Assembly: GCA_017415025.1 (NCBI GenBank)
Contig: JAFQJH010000016.1
Coordinates: forward strand, 1-64,000
DNA: 64,000 nt
Source: Clostridia bacterium
Lineage (GTDB): Bacteria > Bacillota > Clostridia > Oscillospirales > Acutalibacteraceae
Reading direction: 5' to 3'
In this document: one piece after another, positions 35,123-44,776 of the stretch
How positions within the stretch are numbered: position 1 is the first letter of the stretch
How the letters are laid out: each line of letters opens with the position of its first letter
Program-made: the position numbers and the translations under genes
The notes under the pieces: generated by a model
The model's database searches: none
The model's input: only the letters and a program-made list of their open reading frames with translations
Told to the model about the DNA's origin: nothing

Positions 35123-35150
35123 AATCGGCATAGTGGTCACTGTGCCGATT
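35123..35150 (+). terminator. Terminator of truB
   Basis: Stem AATCGGCA/TGCCGATT plus inner AGTG/CACT, followed by TTT. Confidence 0.88.
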
Positions 35151-35289
35151 TTTGTCATTTTTTCGACAAAAAAGCAGATGTGTTGAATAACTGAAAAACG
35201 CGAAAATACTGTCAATATTTCAACTCGTAAAAAATAGATATCAAATACTGTGAAATATGTACAAAATCAAAATATTACTTGAAAATTTA

Positions 35290-35318
35290 TTGACTTTGAC
35301 CGCAGAATGGTTTATATT
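35290..35318 (+). promoter_or_regulatory. Promoter of the structured RNA / surface-protein operon
   Basis: TTGACT (35290-35295), 17-bp spacer, TATATT (35313-35318). Transcription should start near 35325, about 290 nt before the first start codon. Confidence 0.8.
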
Positions 35319-35324
35319 TAAACT

Positions 35325-35587
35325 AACCATAAGAGTGGTGTCATTAGGGTTAGTGTGCCCTGATGTCAGCAACGCTATGCTGTGACACCCGTCTGGTTTA
35401 AATTCGCGTCGTATTGACGTGGTAATCGCGACCATCGGCACGAGCCGGGCACGCTGCTAAGGCGGGAAGGCTTAGGTGGCGGACGGCGGTTCGATTCGAA
35501 AGGGGAGGTTACTCAACGTAATAATGTCGCATCAGCGGTGCACAGCTGACTAAAAGCGTGCAAAACCTATACTATATTATATAGTAT
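35325..35587 (+). ncRNA. Candidate structured RNA (leader or stand-alone ncRNA), class unassigned
   Basis: GC-rich non-coding stretch in an AT-rich intergenic region, starting just after a good promoter. Pairings seen: GGTGTCA (35337) with TGACACC (35383), enclosing AGGG/CCCT and CAGCA/TGCTG hairpins as a three-way junction; TCGCG (35404) with CGCGA (35427); GAGCCG (35442) with CGGTTC (35487), enclosing CTAAG/CTTAG; AGGTT (35506) with AACCT (35564), enclosing TCAGC/GCTGA; and a final ATACTATA/TATAGTAT hairpin (35569-35587) before the Shine-Dalgarno. It matches none of the common riboswitches I can recall. The raiA-type RNA of Firmicutes is one class worth comparing. Confidence 0.6.
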
Positions 35588-35614
35588 CAAATTTTAACGG
35601 AGGTGCAATCCAAA

Positions 35615-38600
35615 ATGAGTAATGCAAAAAGATTTCTGAGTGTTATTCTTGCAATCGTAATGATGTGCTCAACACTCGTAATCGGTGCAAACGCTGCATA
35701 CGTCGCTTATAAGGATTCCGCTATCGAAGAGTACGACGCTCTTGATAAGGCAATTCTTACAACTGAGCAGTATGCAACTGCAGCAATGGATGAGCTTGAC
35801 CGTATGCTCAATAAAGAGCAGCTCAAGTTCACAAAGGAAGACATCATCGTCGGTGATATCGACCTTACATCCGTTGACGCAGCATTCGACTCTGTCGACA
35901 CCATCATCGACGGTGCTCTCTTCTCATCATTGAAGGGTATGCTCGGCGACCTTCAGTACTTGAATGCAGATGCATTTGAGACTCCTGATAACGGCGGTGT
36001 TCGTAGAGACACACCGGGCAAGACTGATCTTGACATGTTCTACAAGGTTTTCCAGTTCTTGCACGACAACACTGACCTTCTCGTTTCTTTCGTAGAAGGC
36101 GAGCTCGACCCGGGTTCAATCCTTGGTTCACTCATCGACCTCAGCGAGTTTATGGACGTTAACAAGCTCCTTAAGGGTCTCCTTTATGAGTTTGCTTACG
36201 GCGTTGAGGGTACAGACGAGCAGGTTGTTGCTTCTTCTGTTGACACAATGGCTCAGGACCTCATCGACAAGTATGTAGTTGACGGCTACACAGATGAAGA
36301 CGGCGTTTTCGTTGAGCCCCTTGTTCCTGCCCTCGAGGGTATGACAAACATCTCAACAGGCACAACCTACAACTTCCTTGACAGCGTTATTAAGGTTCTC
36401 TACAATGAGCTTCTCGTTCCCATCATTAACGAGGATCTCGGCGAGACAATCAAAAAGCTCTGTGGCGTTGAGTACATCGCTAACGGTGACGGCACATACA
36501 CACTTGACTATTCAAACCTCAATGAGTATGCAAGCCTTCTTAACGTTGATTATGAAGTTCCTGTTTATGAATTTACATCTGATACATTCATCTCACAGGG
36601 TAACAACATCATCAAGTCAATCTTTGATGCAATCATCAATCCCGATGTAATGGTATGGCAGGCTGGCGATAAGACAGCTTTCAAGGATAACCTTGTTAAT
36701 GTTGCAAAGCAGCTTCTTATTAACGCAGGTGACGAGCTCTTCGCAGATTACATCGAGCTTGCAACAGAGGAAGAGATCGAAGCTATGACAGCAGAGCAGC
36801 TTGTAGTTTATGCAGTTCGCGCTATCATCAACAGCTCATCCTTCGGTATGTATGTTCCTGAGACAGCAACAATCCGCGAGTTCGCATTTGTTGCTCTTCA
36901 GCAGGTTCTTGCAACTGACGTTCCTGAGCTTGATTTCTCAGACCTCGATCCGACAAGCACAGACTCTCTTGTAATTATGGGTATCGACTATGCTATCTAT
37001 GCTGTAAGCTCAGAGATCGATATGGGCCTTGAGTATGTTTACACAATGGACGGCGTTGAGGCTCAGCTCAAGAAGGCAATGGACTATGCAGTTGATAACT
37101 ATTCAGGTGTTCTTAACGGAATCACATTCAGCGAGACAGCATCTGCTTGGGATAACCTCAACACATTGCTCTTCTCAATCATTCCTGCAAACTGGCTTCC
37201 GGCTTCTGCAAACAACGATTTCAAGACCTTCCTCTTTGGTCTTATCGATAACATTGCAGATCTCAACTTCGAATACATTTTCGAGATGTTCGAGTATCGT
37301 TCAGATTCAGAGCTTCAGAAGACTCCGAAGCAGGTTGTCATCAATCTTGTAACTCGCGTTGTTAACATCATCTTCCCGGGTGCTTTCAAGGCAGCTACAA
37401 CTCTTGATGCTCTTGTTACAAATCAGGCACTTGCAGGTACAGTAAGAGCTATCTTCGATGCTCTCTGGAACTACAAGGCAAACCTTGCAAAGGTTGCTCT
37501 TCCGATTGTATGTAGCATCCTTGATCTTACAAACGCTCAGGAATTCGAATTCCCCGAGCTTACTTGGGACCCGACAGACGCAAACGTTGACGGTAACTCA
37601 ATCCGTACTGCAGGTTCAGTTGCTGTTAAGCTTATGGTTCGTAACGGTTCAACAGGTATCAACACAGGTTATACAGATGCTAACGGTGTATTCCACCAGG
37701 ATCAGCTCTATACCTACGATATCAAGTCAGTTACATCTAACGTTTCAGCTCTTACTATTACATACCCCGACACAATCGCCGGTGGTCAGACAGTTGAAAT
37801 GTCATTCTCAGGTGCTGTTTCAGCATCAACTCCGCTCGTTGTTACAATGACTTATGACGTTCTTACTGAGGACGGCTCACCGCTTACAGAGGAGCCCATC
37901 ACTGAGACAATCTATTCATACATCGCTTACAACGAGTCTCCCGACGATACAACAAAGCTTACTTCAACAGCAGTTGGTGGTTTCTCAATCACAGACGGTC
38001 CTCGTTACCTCTATGCTAACAGCTTTGGTGACCTCGAGGATATCGAGATTACAATTCAGAACACAAACGCAACTGCTGCAACAGTAGTTCCTTACTACAC
38101 ACTCACCGGTACTGCATCTGCAAACAACTTCAATGTAGGTCAGGACGGATTTAACGGTACTCAGTATCTCCAGACTCGTACTGAAGAAACTTCAATTATG
38201 CAGCAGGTTGAAGATGCTCCCGGTATCGCAAACATCAAGATCTTTGAAACAACAGAAGCTTACAATGCTCTTACTGATGAAGAAAGAGAAGCTCTCTGGG
38301 ATTCAATGATCGCTAAGGGTACAATCACTAACCCGAGAACAGGTGCTATTTCTCGTTACCCGAGAACACAGTACACAGTTGGTGCTACAATCAACGGTTC
38401 AACAAAGGTTCAGAACACAGGTGCTCTTGTATTCCTTTATAAGGACTACGGTCTTCCCGGAATCCTTGAATCAGAAATGAACAAGCACCGTCAGGCATCA
38501 GCTTATGCAACAGCTGATTCAACAGTATTCTCCGGCTTAACAGTTTGGGAAGCTTACGGCCAGGCTATGGAAGCTGCTGCAAAGGCAGTTTACAGCTGTT

Positions 38601-39664
38601 TCCGTAACACAACATTCGCAACACCGACAGGTAAGTTCAGCTTCTATGAGCCCGCTTACAATAACCTTGTAGCAGCTATCGAAGAGCTTGATGCACAGGT
38701 TCTTTCAGCAGGTGTTGCTTCTTCACAGGAACTCATTGATAAGTGCTATCCGTCAAATCCGGAAGGTCTCGCTTACTATGATCCTGCTTACATCCATCAG
38801 GGTGTTTCGGACTATGTTCCTTACACATACTACAACTTCCGCGACGAGTTGAACGCTCTTGAAGATATGATCTACTGGGCAACAACTCCGGACGAAGAGG
38901 GTAACGTAGCTGTTGTCAACGAGCTTGACAAGACATACAAGGAGCACAGATTCTCACTCTACTTCGGCAGACTTCTTAAGGTTGACAACGTTGTTAAGAC
39001 TCACCTTCAGAGAGAAGTTGACAACCCGTCACGTGAAATCGGTGCAGAAGCAGATTATTCACCCGAGTCATGGAACAACTATCAGATAGCTCTTAACTTT
39101 GCTATCTCAACTCTTAACGATGCTGAAGCTAACCCGACAAAGGTTAAGGCAGCATATCGTAACCTCCTTGAGGAAGAGAAGAGACTTGTTCCTGCAGGTG
39201 AAGGCGGCGGCGACATCGGCGGCGACGTATCTTACGTTCCCGCAGAGAATACTGAAATCTTTGCAACTGAAGATGGTTCAAAGGTTATCACAGGCTTTGC
39301 TCCTGAATCTGATTTTGCTGAATACTTCGAGTGCACAGGCTGCTATGTAGAAGTTACAGCAAACTCTCAGGATGTATATTCAACAGGTTCTGTTGTTAAA
39401 ATCATCAACGAAGCAACAGGTGATGTTATTGATACATTCACAGTTGCAGTATTCGCAGATTTGACAGGTGACGGTATGACGGACACAGGTGAGCTCGGCG
39501 TTGTTCTTGAAATCACAGGTGGTTCAATCGTTGCTGATGAGCTTCAGACAATCGTTGGTGATACCAACTTTGACGAAGTTATCGATACAGCTGAAATCAA
39601 CAGCTACCTCGAAGTAGCAGCAGGTTCAGTTGTTGTTGACTACGAAGCACGTGTAATCGCATAA
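35615..39664 (+). CDS. Large secreted surface protein with dockerin-like C terminus
   Basis: A 1349-residue exported protein with a signal peptide ending near GANAA. Residues 20-650 are a helical, acidic region unlike any domain I know. Residues 660-780 look like an immunoglobulin-type beta sandwich. A FIVAR-like three-helix unit (SPESWNNYQIALNFAISTLN) follows near residue 1155. The C terminus has a small beta domain and a dockerin-like pair (FADLTGDGMTDTGEL and GDTNFDEVIDTAEI). No enzyme motif is seen. GGAGGTG precedes ATG 35615; an in-frame GTG at 35603 overlaps that site and is rejected. First gene of a three-gene surface cluster. Strongly biased codons suggest high expression. Confidence 0.78.
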   Translation: MSNAKRFLSVILAIVMMCSTLVIGANAAYVAYKDSAIEEYDALDKAILTTEQYATAAMDELDRMLNKEQLKFTKEDIIVGDIDLTSVDAAFDSVDTIIDGALFSSLKGMLGDLQYLNADAFETPDNGGVRRDTPGKTDLDMFYKVFQFLHDNTDLLVSFVEGELDPGSILGSLIDLSEFMDVNKLLKGLLYEFAYGVEGTDEQVVASSVDTMAQDLIDKYVVDGYTDEDGVFVEPLVPALEGMTNISTGTTYNFLDSVIKVLYNELLVPIINEDLGETIKKLCGVEYIANGDGTYTLDYSNLNEYASLLNVDYEVPVYEFTSDTFISQGNNIIKSIFDAIINPDVMVWQAGDKTAFKDNLVNVAKQLLINAGDELFADYIELATEEEIEAMTAEQLVVYAVRAIINSSSFGMYVPETATIREFAFVALQQVLATDVPELDFSDLDPTSTDSLVIMGIDYAIYAVSSEIDMGLEYVYTMDGVEAQLKKAMDYAVDNYSGVLNGITFSETASAWDNLNTLLFSIIPANWLPASANNDFKTFLFGLIDNIADLNFEYIFEMFEYRSDSELQKTPKQVVINLVTRVVNIIFPGAFKAATTLDALVTNQALAGTVRAIFDALWNYKANLAKVALPIVCSILDLTNAQEFEFPELTWDPTDANVDGNSIRTAGSVAVKLMVRNGSTGINTGYTDANGVFHQDQLYTYDIKSVTSNVSALTITYPDTIAGGQTVEMSFSGAVSASTPLVVTMTYDVLTEDGSPLTEEPITETIYSYIAYNESPDDTTKLTSTAVGGFSITDGPRYLYANSFGDLEDIEITIQNTNATAATVVPYYTLTGTASANNFNVGQDGFNGTQYLQTRTEETSIMQQVEDAPGIANIKIFETTEAYNALTDEEREALWDSMIAKGTITNPRTGAISRYPRTQYTVGATINGSTKVQNTGALVFLYKDYGLPGILESEMNKHRQASAYATADSTVFSGLTVWEAYGQAMEAAAKAVYSCFRNTTFATPTGKFSFYEPAYNNLVAAIEELDAQVLSAGVASSQELIDKCYPSNPEGLAYYDPAYIHQGVSDYVPYTYYNFRDELNALEDMIYWATTPDEEGNVAVVNELDKTYKEHRFSLYFGRLLKVDNVVKTHLQREVDNPSREIGAEADYSPESWNNYQIALNFAISTLNDAEANPTKVKAAYRNLLEEEKRLVPAGEGGGDIGGDVSYVPAENTEIFATEDGSKVITGFAPESDFAEYFECTGCYVEVTANSQDVYSTGSVVKIINEATGDVIDTFTVAVFADLTGDGMTDTGELGVVLEITGGSIVADELQTIVGDTNFDEVIDTAEINSYLEVAAGSVVVDYEARVIA

Positions 39665-39694
39665 GATTATATCTTTTCTAAAACAAATATTTGT

Positions 39695-39720
39695 CCGACG
39701 GAGGCGAAAGCCTCTGTCGG
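39695..39720 (+). other. Stable hairpin between surface-protein genes
   Basis: 11-bp stem CCGACGGAGGC/GCCTCTGTCGG closed by a GAAA tetraloop, with no T run after it. It is more likely an mRNA processing or stability element than a terminator. Confidence 0.6.
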
Positions 39721-39785
39721 GTAAAACGGCGAGAGGTCAGCTCTTGTGCCGTGTATATCAATCAGACGAACAGGAGGAATAAAAA

Positions 39786-40862
39786 GTGAAAATTTCAAAG
39801 AAAATTCTTACTATTCTTCTTGCTGTAACTCTTGCTCTTTCCGTCTTTGCTGTCAGCGCATCAGCCGCAGGCACACCGACAGGAACAGAGGCAATGACAG
39901 TGACTATTACAACGGATAACGAAACCTACGAGGCTGAGGCTACTGTTCAGGTTCGTGTTACAATTTCAAGTAACTATAATGTTCCGTCCTTCCGTTTCCC
40001 GATTATGTTCGATGCTGAAGTTTATGAGCTTCCCGTCATTATCGGTCTTAAGTCTTACAATACCTGCGCTGAAGCCGGTACTGTAAACTACAATACAGTA
40101 GATACAGCCCAGTTTATTCCTGAAGCTTATGACCCGTCAGCCTTTGGTTGCGTTCTCTTTCAATGGACAGCATCCGTAGTTAACGGTGAGGTAGGCAGCA
40201 TCAATAACGAGGCTGGCGAGCTCGCTTTCACATTCGAGCTCAAAACAAAGTCATCTGCAGTCGGCAAGACCGGCACAATCTTCATTCCTGAGGAGTCAGA
40301 TCTCTTCTACTATCAGGCAATCGAAAATCCCGCAGATGCAACTTCTTTCTATTACCTTGATGCAACAACCTGCGCAATGTCATTTGTTCCTGCAAATGCT
40401 ATGGTCGTAGGTGAGCAGGTCGCTCTTGTTCCTAACGAAGATTTCGGTACACCCGCAATTATCGACGAGGAAAACCGTCGTATCTACGGTCTTAAAACAG
40501 ATATTTTGGGTAACTCTGAAATTAAGGAATTTGTTAAAGCAACAGGTAATGCAGTCATCCGTTCAACAGGCACGGAGTATGGTTACGGTACAGGTACCGT
40601 TGTTTCTCTTAACATCGATGCTGTCCCCGTAAAGAGTTATACTCTCATTGTCTTCGGTGATATTGATGGTGACTCGCTTAGTGACAATAACGACTTGACA
40701 TACGTTATCAGTTATTCTGCAGGTGACATTGTTTGCGAAGACGCAAATATTATATTTGCAGGTGACCTTACAAACGATGGCACAATTGACATCGGTGATT
40801 TGCCGGTTTACCTTGAAATCACAAGTGGTTCAGTTGTTATTGACCAATCTAATCCATACTAA
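39786..40862 (+). CDS. Secreted cohesin-like and dockerin-like protein
   Basis: A 358-residue exported protein starting at GTG 39786 behind a perfect AGGAGG. After the signal peptide, residues 35-205 form a beta-rich domain resembling cohesins (EATVQVRVTISSNYNVPSFR). A small beta domain (RRIYGLKTDILGNSEIKEF) leads into a dockerin-like pair, FGDIDGDSLSDNNDL and AGDLTNDGTIDIGDL. The last two modules are shared with the C terminus of the preceding gene. A protein holding both partner types could cross-link surface proteins. Cohesin identity is by pattern, not proven. Confidence 0.72.
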   Translation: MKISKKILTILLAVTLALSVFAVSASAAGTPTGTEAMTVTITTDNETYEAEATVQVRVTISSNYNVPSFRFPIMFDAEVYELPVIIGLKSYNTCAEAGTVNYNTVDTAQFIPEAYDPSAFGCVLFQWTASVVNGEVGSINNEAGELAFTFELKTKSSAVGKTGTIFIPEESDLFYYQAIENPADATSFYYLDATTCAMSFVPANAMVVGEQVALVPNEDFGTPAIIDEENRRIYGLKTDILGNSEIKEFVKATGNAVIRSTGTEYGYGTGTVVSLNIDAVPVKSYTLIVFGDIDGDSLSDNNDLTYVISYSAGDIVCEDANIIFAGDLTNDGTIDIGDLPVYLEITSGSVVIDQSNPY

Positions 40863-40915
40863 TCAGCAAGAAAACTGATTATTTGGTAAATATTATTTAG
40901 GAGGATTATTCAACT

Positions 40916-43900
40916 ATGAAACTCGCAAAAAAAGTTTTGAGTGTCGTTCTTGCTCTTGCAATCGCACTCGGCGCTTTCGCAGTTGCAGCTTCAGCTAACG
41001 GTAGCCCTGATGCAGATTATCAGGTTAAAATGTGGCTTACCGGTTCCGTTGGTACCGCTACATGGGCAACAGCTTCGAGAGTAACAATTGATGAAGGCGA
41101 TGAATCAGAGCCCGGTGCAACTATTGAAGTACAGCCCGGTGACACAGTTTTTGTTCGTGTTTACGTAACAAACAACTATATGGTTCATACAATTCAGGCA
41201 AACCTTTTCTATTCAAAGGATCTTATCGATGCAGCTGAAGAGTTTACAGCTCAGAAAAGCGCAACAATTAAACCGGCAGCTCTTAAGAAGATTCACCTCT
41301 GGAATGAGGACAACTATTGGGTAGGTCTTCAGGGTAACTCTTATTCAGCTCAGAATGCTTGGTCACTTCAGGATCCTACATTCAATGCTGACGTTGCTCA
41401 GAACTGGCCGACAGATGACGCTGGTAACAACCTCTTCAAAATTGATGAGTGGAAGTTTAACCGTTTCAACAACCTTGTAACATCAGGTGTTGGTGAAACT
41501 TGTATGTTTGACGATCCTGATAACAGCATTATTATGATGCCTGTTAAGGTTCCTGCAAATGCAGCACCCGGTTCAACATACTATGTAACAATTCCCGAAG
41601 GTCTTGAGCAGCGTTCAACAAAGACACAGGGTGCTCTCAGACTTTATGAGAATGGTGTTTGTGCAGACTGTGGCGAAGGCGGAGAGCCTTGTGAATTGGT
41701 TGACTCCCAGGCAGCTCTTAATCCGAATATGAAATATTCTGATGATAACCAGTACTGGGATCTTTCCGAGGCAACTCTTACTCTCCAGATCCCCGGCGCA
41801 TCAGAGCCCGAAGTAAACTACGACGAGCTTAATGCAAAGCTTACAGAAGCAGCTAACCTCCTCGCAGCAGGTAACCTTACAGCTGATTCTATAGCAACTC
41901 TTAACGCAGCTATCACAGCTGGTAACTCAGCTCTTACAGCTGAAGATCAGGAAACAGTTAATACAGCAGTTGAGACTCTTACAGCAGCTATCGCAGCAGC
42001 TAAGAACCTTGCAAACTTTGAGGCTCTTAACGCAGCTCTTGCAGAGTATGCAACTCTTAATGCTGAAGATTGGACAGACACTTCTTGGGCAGACGTAGCA
42101 GCAGCTTATGCAACAGCAGCAGCTATCGATCAGACTAACGAAGCTGATCAGGATAAGGTTGATGCAGCAGCTAACGACCTTGCAACAGCAATCGACAACC
42201 TTGTTCCCGCTCTCGTTTACACAGCTCTTGAAGCTAAGTACAACGAAGTTAAGGACACAGATACTTCTATCTACACAGATGCAACAGCAGGCGCATTCAA
42301 CTCAGCTCTTGCAGTAGCAAAGAACCTTGTTGAAAACAAGAACGCAGCTGATCAGAACGAAATTGACACAGCTCTTAATGACCTTACAACAACATTCGGC
42401 GCTCTTGCAGAGAAGGATGCTAACTACGAAGCACTCACAGCAGCTAAGGATCGCTTCACAGCTCTTAACGCTAAGGAGTGGACAGTAGCTTCTTACAACG
42501 CAGCTAAGGATGCTTATGACGCAGCTTGCGAAGTTCCCGCTGATCTTAAGATTTCACAGCAGGCTACAATCGACAACGCAGCTAACGAGCTCAACGCAAA
42601 GATTGACGCTCTTGTTCCCGCTGGCGCAGCTAGCTACACAGCACTTGACGAAGCTATCGCAGCAGCTAAGGCTCTCGTAGCTGATCATTATGTAGATTTC
42701 TCAGGCGTTACAGCAGCTCTTGCAACAGCAGAGAACGTTGACCGTAACCTCACATCTAACGATCAGGCTATCGTTGACGAGGCTACAAACGCTCTTGTAG
42801 CAGCTATGGGCGCTCTTGTTCCCGCAGATGCTGACTATTCAGCAGTAGAGCTTGCTAAGACAGCAGCAGCAGCTAAGGTTGCTGAAAATGACGAAGGCAC
42901 ACTTCGTTACACAGACGCTTCTATTGACGCTATCAACGATGCAGTAGCAGCAGTTGTTGAAGGTCTCAAGAAGGCTGATCAGGAAACAGTTGACGGTTAT
43001 GCAGCAGCTATCAATGCAGCTATTGAAGCAGCTGAGTACAGACCGTACGACTATTCAGCAATCGAAGAAAAGATTGCTCTCTTCGAAACATACAACAGAG
43101 ACGATTATAAGTATGACACTTATGATGCAGTAGCAGCAGCTATCGAAGCTCTCGTTTGGGGTTACACACATGAGCAGTATGGTCTTGCAAAGGTTCAGGA
43201 GAACAAGTTCAACACAACTTGGAACGCTCTTGCACTTGCTGATGCAGCTAACTACGACGATGTAAACCTTGCTATCGACGAGTACGAAGCTAAGATCGCA
43301 GCAGCTGACTACGAGCAGGATGGCATCGATGCAGTTGACGCTATCATCGAAGCTATTGATTGGCAGCTCAACGAGAACAAGCAGGATGTAGTTGACGGTT
43401 ATGCAGCAGCTATCCGCGAGGCTACAGACGCTCTTGTAGAAGTTGTTTATGAGCTTGTTGACTACACAAGACTTGACGCAGCTATCAAGGCAGCTAAGGA
43501 AGTTAACGCTGACCTTTACACAGGCGCTTCTTACAACGAAGTTACAACAGCTCTCTACACAGCTGAGTCAATCAGCCGTGACCTCCTTAAGGAAGAGCAG
43601 CAGGATTTCGTAGACGAAGTTGCTAAGACTCTTGAAGATGCTATCGCAGCTCTTGAGCTCAAGGCTAACTATGCAGATCTCGACGCAGCTATCCTTCGTG
43701 CAGGCACTTATGACAAGAACGTATGGACTGACACAACATGGGCAGTTGTAGAAGAGAAGCTCGCAGCAGCTAACGATGTTGACAGAGAGCTTGGCGAAAC
43801 ACAGCAGGATATCATCGACGAGGCAGCAGCAGCTCTTAATAAGGCTCTTGATGATCTCGTAGCTAAGGAAGTTGTTTCCAGCATCTCAACAATCAATTGG

Positions 43901-44500
43901 ACTCCGTCAGAGGACACTCATAACACATTCACAGTTGCTGTAACCGGCAGAATGGCTATGATCCAGTTCATCGAAATGGACGGCGGTACAAGAACTTACG
44001 ACAGATACAACAAGAATGTTAAAATCGTTAGCTACAATGCAGCTGGCGAAGAGGTTAACTCACTCAGCCGTGACGTTGCTTATGAGGTATGGACAATCGA
44101 TACAAACCTCATCGGTCCTGACGTAAAGGCTCGTGCTAAGTATCTCGAAGGTAACTCATACAAGTGGGAGACAGAGACATACGACTTCACAGTTGAAACT
44201 CTTGAACCCGTAATTGATGCAGACGTTCGTTCAATCACACCCGCAGCTACAGCTGGCAAGAAGGGCGCAGTTGCTACAACAGTAGTAGTTGGTCCTGACG
44301 CACAGGGTATCAGATTCGTAATGAGCAACGACACAACAACAACTTACTATGCTGATAAGGCTACTGTTCTTGATAACGGCGACCTTCAGTTCGTAGGTAA
44401 TGCTTGGGCAAACGACGCTGGTCTTAACACAATCATTGTTAAGGTACGCGTTAACAATGTTTGGGTAGAGGCTGGTACAGTAGAGTACACAGTTGAATAA
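40916..44500 (+). CDS. Secreted surface protein with about ten FIVAR repeats
   Basis: A 1194-residue exported protein. After the signal peptide (ends near VAASA) comes a cohesin-like beta domain (VQPGDTVFVRVYVTNNYMVH, residues about 75-290). From residue 302 to about 984 there are some ten three-helix FIVAR-type repeats of 65-80 residues, each opening with a Y/F-x-x-L/V motif (YDELNAKL, FEALNAAL, YTALEAKY, YTALDEAI, YADLDAAI) and many closing with LVP or similar. The last 200 residues are two beta domains. No sortase signal or dockerin is seen. Alanine is very common, nearly always coded GCA or GCT. Likely a long adhesive or structural stalk. Confidence 0.78.
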   Translation: MKLAKKVLSVVLALAIALGAFAVAASANGSPDADYQVKMWLTGSVGTATWATASRVTIDEGDESEPGATIEVQPGDTVFVRVYVTNNYMVHTIQANLFYSKDLIDAAEEFTAQKSATIKPAALKKIHLWNEDNYWVGLQGNSYSAQNAWSLQDPTFNADVAQNWPTDDAGNNLFKIDEWKFNRFNNLVTSGVGETCMFDDPDNSIIMMPVKVPANAAPGSTYYVTIPEGLEQRSTKTQGALRLYENGVCADCGEGGEPCELVDSQAALNPNMKYSDDNQYWDLSEATLTLQIPGASEPEVNYDELNAKLTEAANLLAAGNLTADSIATLNAAITAGNSALTAEDQETVNTAVETLTAAIAAAKNLANFEALNAALAEYATLNAEDWTDTSWADVAAAYATAAAIDQTNEADQDKVDAAANDLATAIDNLVPALVYTALEAKYNEVKDTDTSIYTDATAGAFNSALAVAKNLVENKNAADQNEIDTALNDLTTTFGALAEKDANYEALTAAKDRFTALNAKEWTVASYNAAKDAYDAACEVPADLKISQQATIDNAANELNAKIDALVPAGAASYTALDEAIAAAKALVADHYVDFSGVTAALATAENVDRNLTSNDQAIVDEATNALVAAMGALVPADADYSAVELAKTAAAAKVAENDEGTLRYTDASIDAINDAVAAVVEGLKKADQETVDGYAAAINAAIEAAEYRPYDYSAIEEKIALFETYNRDDYKYDTYDAVAAAIEALVWGYTHEQYGLAKVQENKFNTTWNALALADAANYDDVNLAIDEYEAKIAAADYEQDGIDAVDAIIEAIDWQLNENKQDVVDGYAAAIREATDALVEVVYELVDYTRLDAAIKAAKEVNADLYTGASYNEVTTALYTAESISRDLLKEEQQDFVDEVAKTLEDAIAALELKANYADLDAAILRAGTYDKNVWTDTTWAVVEEKLAAANDVDRELGETQQDIIDEAAAALNKALDDLVAKEVVSSISTINWTPSEDTHNTFTVAVTGRMAMIQFIEMDGGTRTYDRYNKNVKIVSYNAAGEEVNSLSRDVAYEVWTIDTNLIGPDVKARAKYLEGNSYKWETETYDFTVETLEPVIDADVRSITPAATAGKKGAVATTVVVGPDAQGIRFVMSNDTTTTYYADKATVLDNGDLQFVGNAWANDAGLNTIIVKVRVNNVWVEAGTVEYTVE

Positions 44501-44520
44501 TCCGAATTACAACTAATTTT

Positions 44521-44550
44521 AGGGTTGCGTGGAAACACGCAACCCTTTTT
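44521..44550 (+). terminator. Terminator of the surface-protein operon
   Basis: Perfect 11-bp stem AGGGTTGCGTG/CACGCAACCCT with GAAA loop and a T run. Confidence 0.93.
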
Positions 44551-44647
44551 CTTGTCCCCAACCCACACCCTGTGTTGCAGGTGCTTGTTTGGTTGTTAAG
44601 TTTTAATTTGTCGGGGAGTAAAAATTGCACAAACAAACTTTGTACGT

Positions 44648-44718
44648 GTAGGGATGGGCCTCCCGGACCATCCGTGGATTATGCTGTTTTCAGGACGGTC
44701 GAGGACGCCCGTCCCTAC
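44648..44718. repeat. GTAGGG...CCCTAC palindromic element
   Basis: Imperfect palindrome with arms starting GTAGGGATGGGC and ending GCCCGTCCCTAC. It has the same terminal bases as the elements at 93-167 and 48178-48250 but a different interior. Non-coding. Confidence 0.6.
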
Positions 44719-44730
44719 GCGGCTCATTAC

Positions 44731-44770
44731 AAATATCCCGCAAACTTCCAATTTGTCGGGATATTTTTTT
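44731..44770 (+). terminator. Terminator-like hairpin in repeat region
   Basis: 10-bp stem AAATATCCCG/CGGGATATTT (44731-44740 with 44757-44766) followed by a run of T. No gene ends directly before it. Confidence 0.6.
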
Positions 44771-44776
44771 GTTGTT

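Noticed and set aside
35325-35587. tRNA or tmRNA because of a GGTTCGATTC string near 35488-35497
   Set aside because: No T-arm pairing flanks the string, and no acceptor stem or CCA end is present.
35325-35587. Cobalamin, TPP, FMN, lysine or c-di-GMP type I riboswitch
   Set aside because: The conserved cores of these classes are not seen; only a covariance-model search could settle less familiar classes.
35615-39664. Classical cellulosomal scaffoldin
   Set aside because: No repeated cohesins and no carbohydrate-binding module are recognised, and no dockerin-bearing glycosidases occur in the window.
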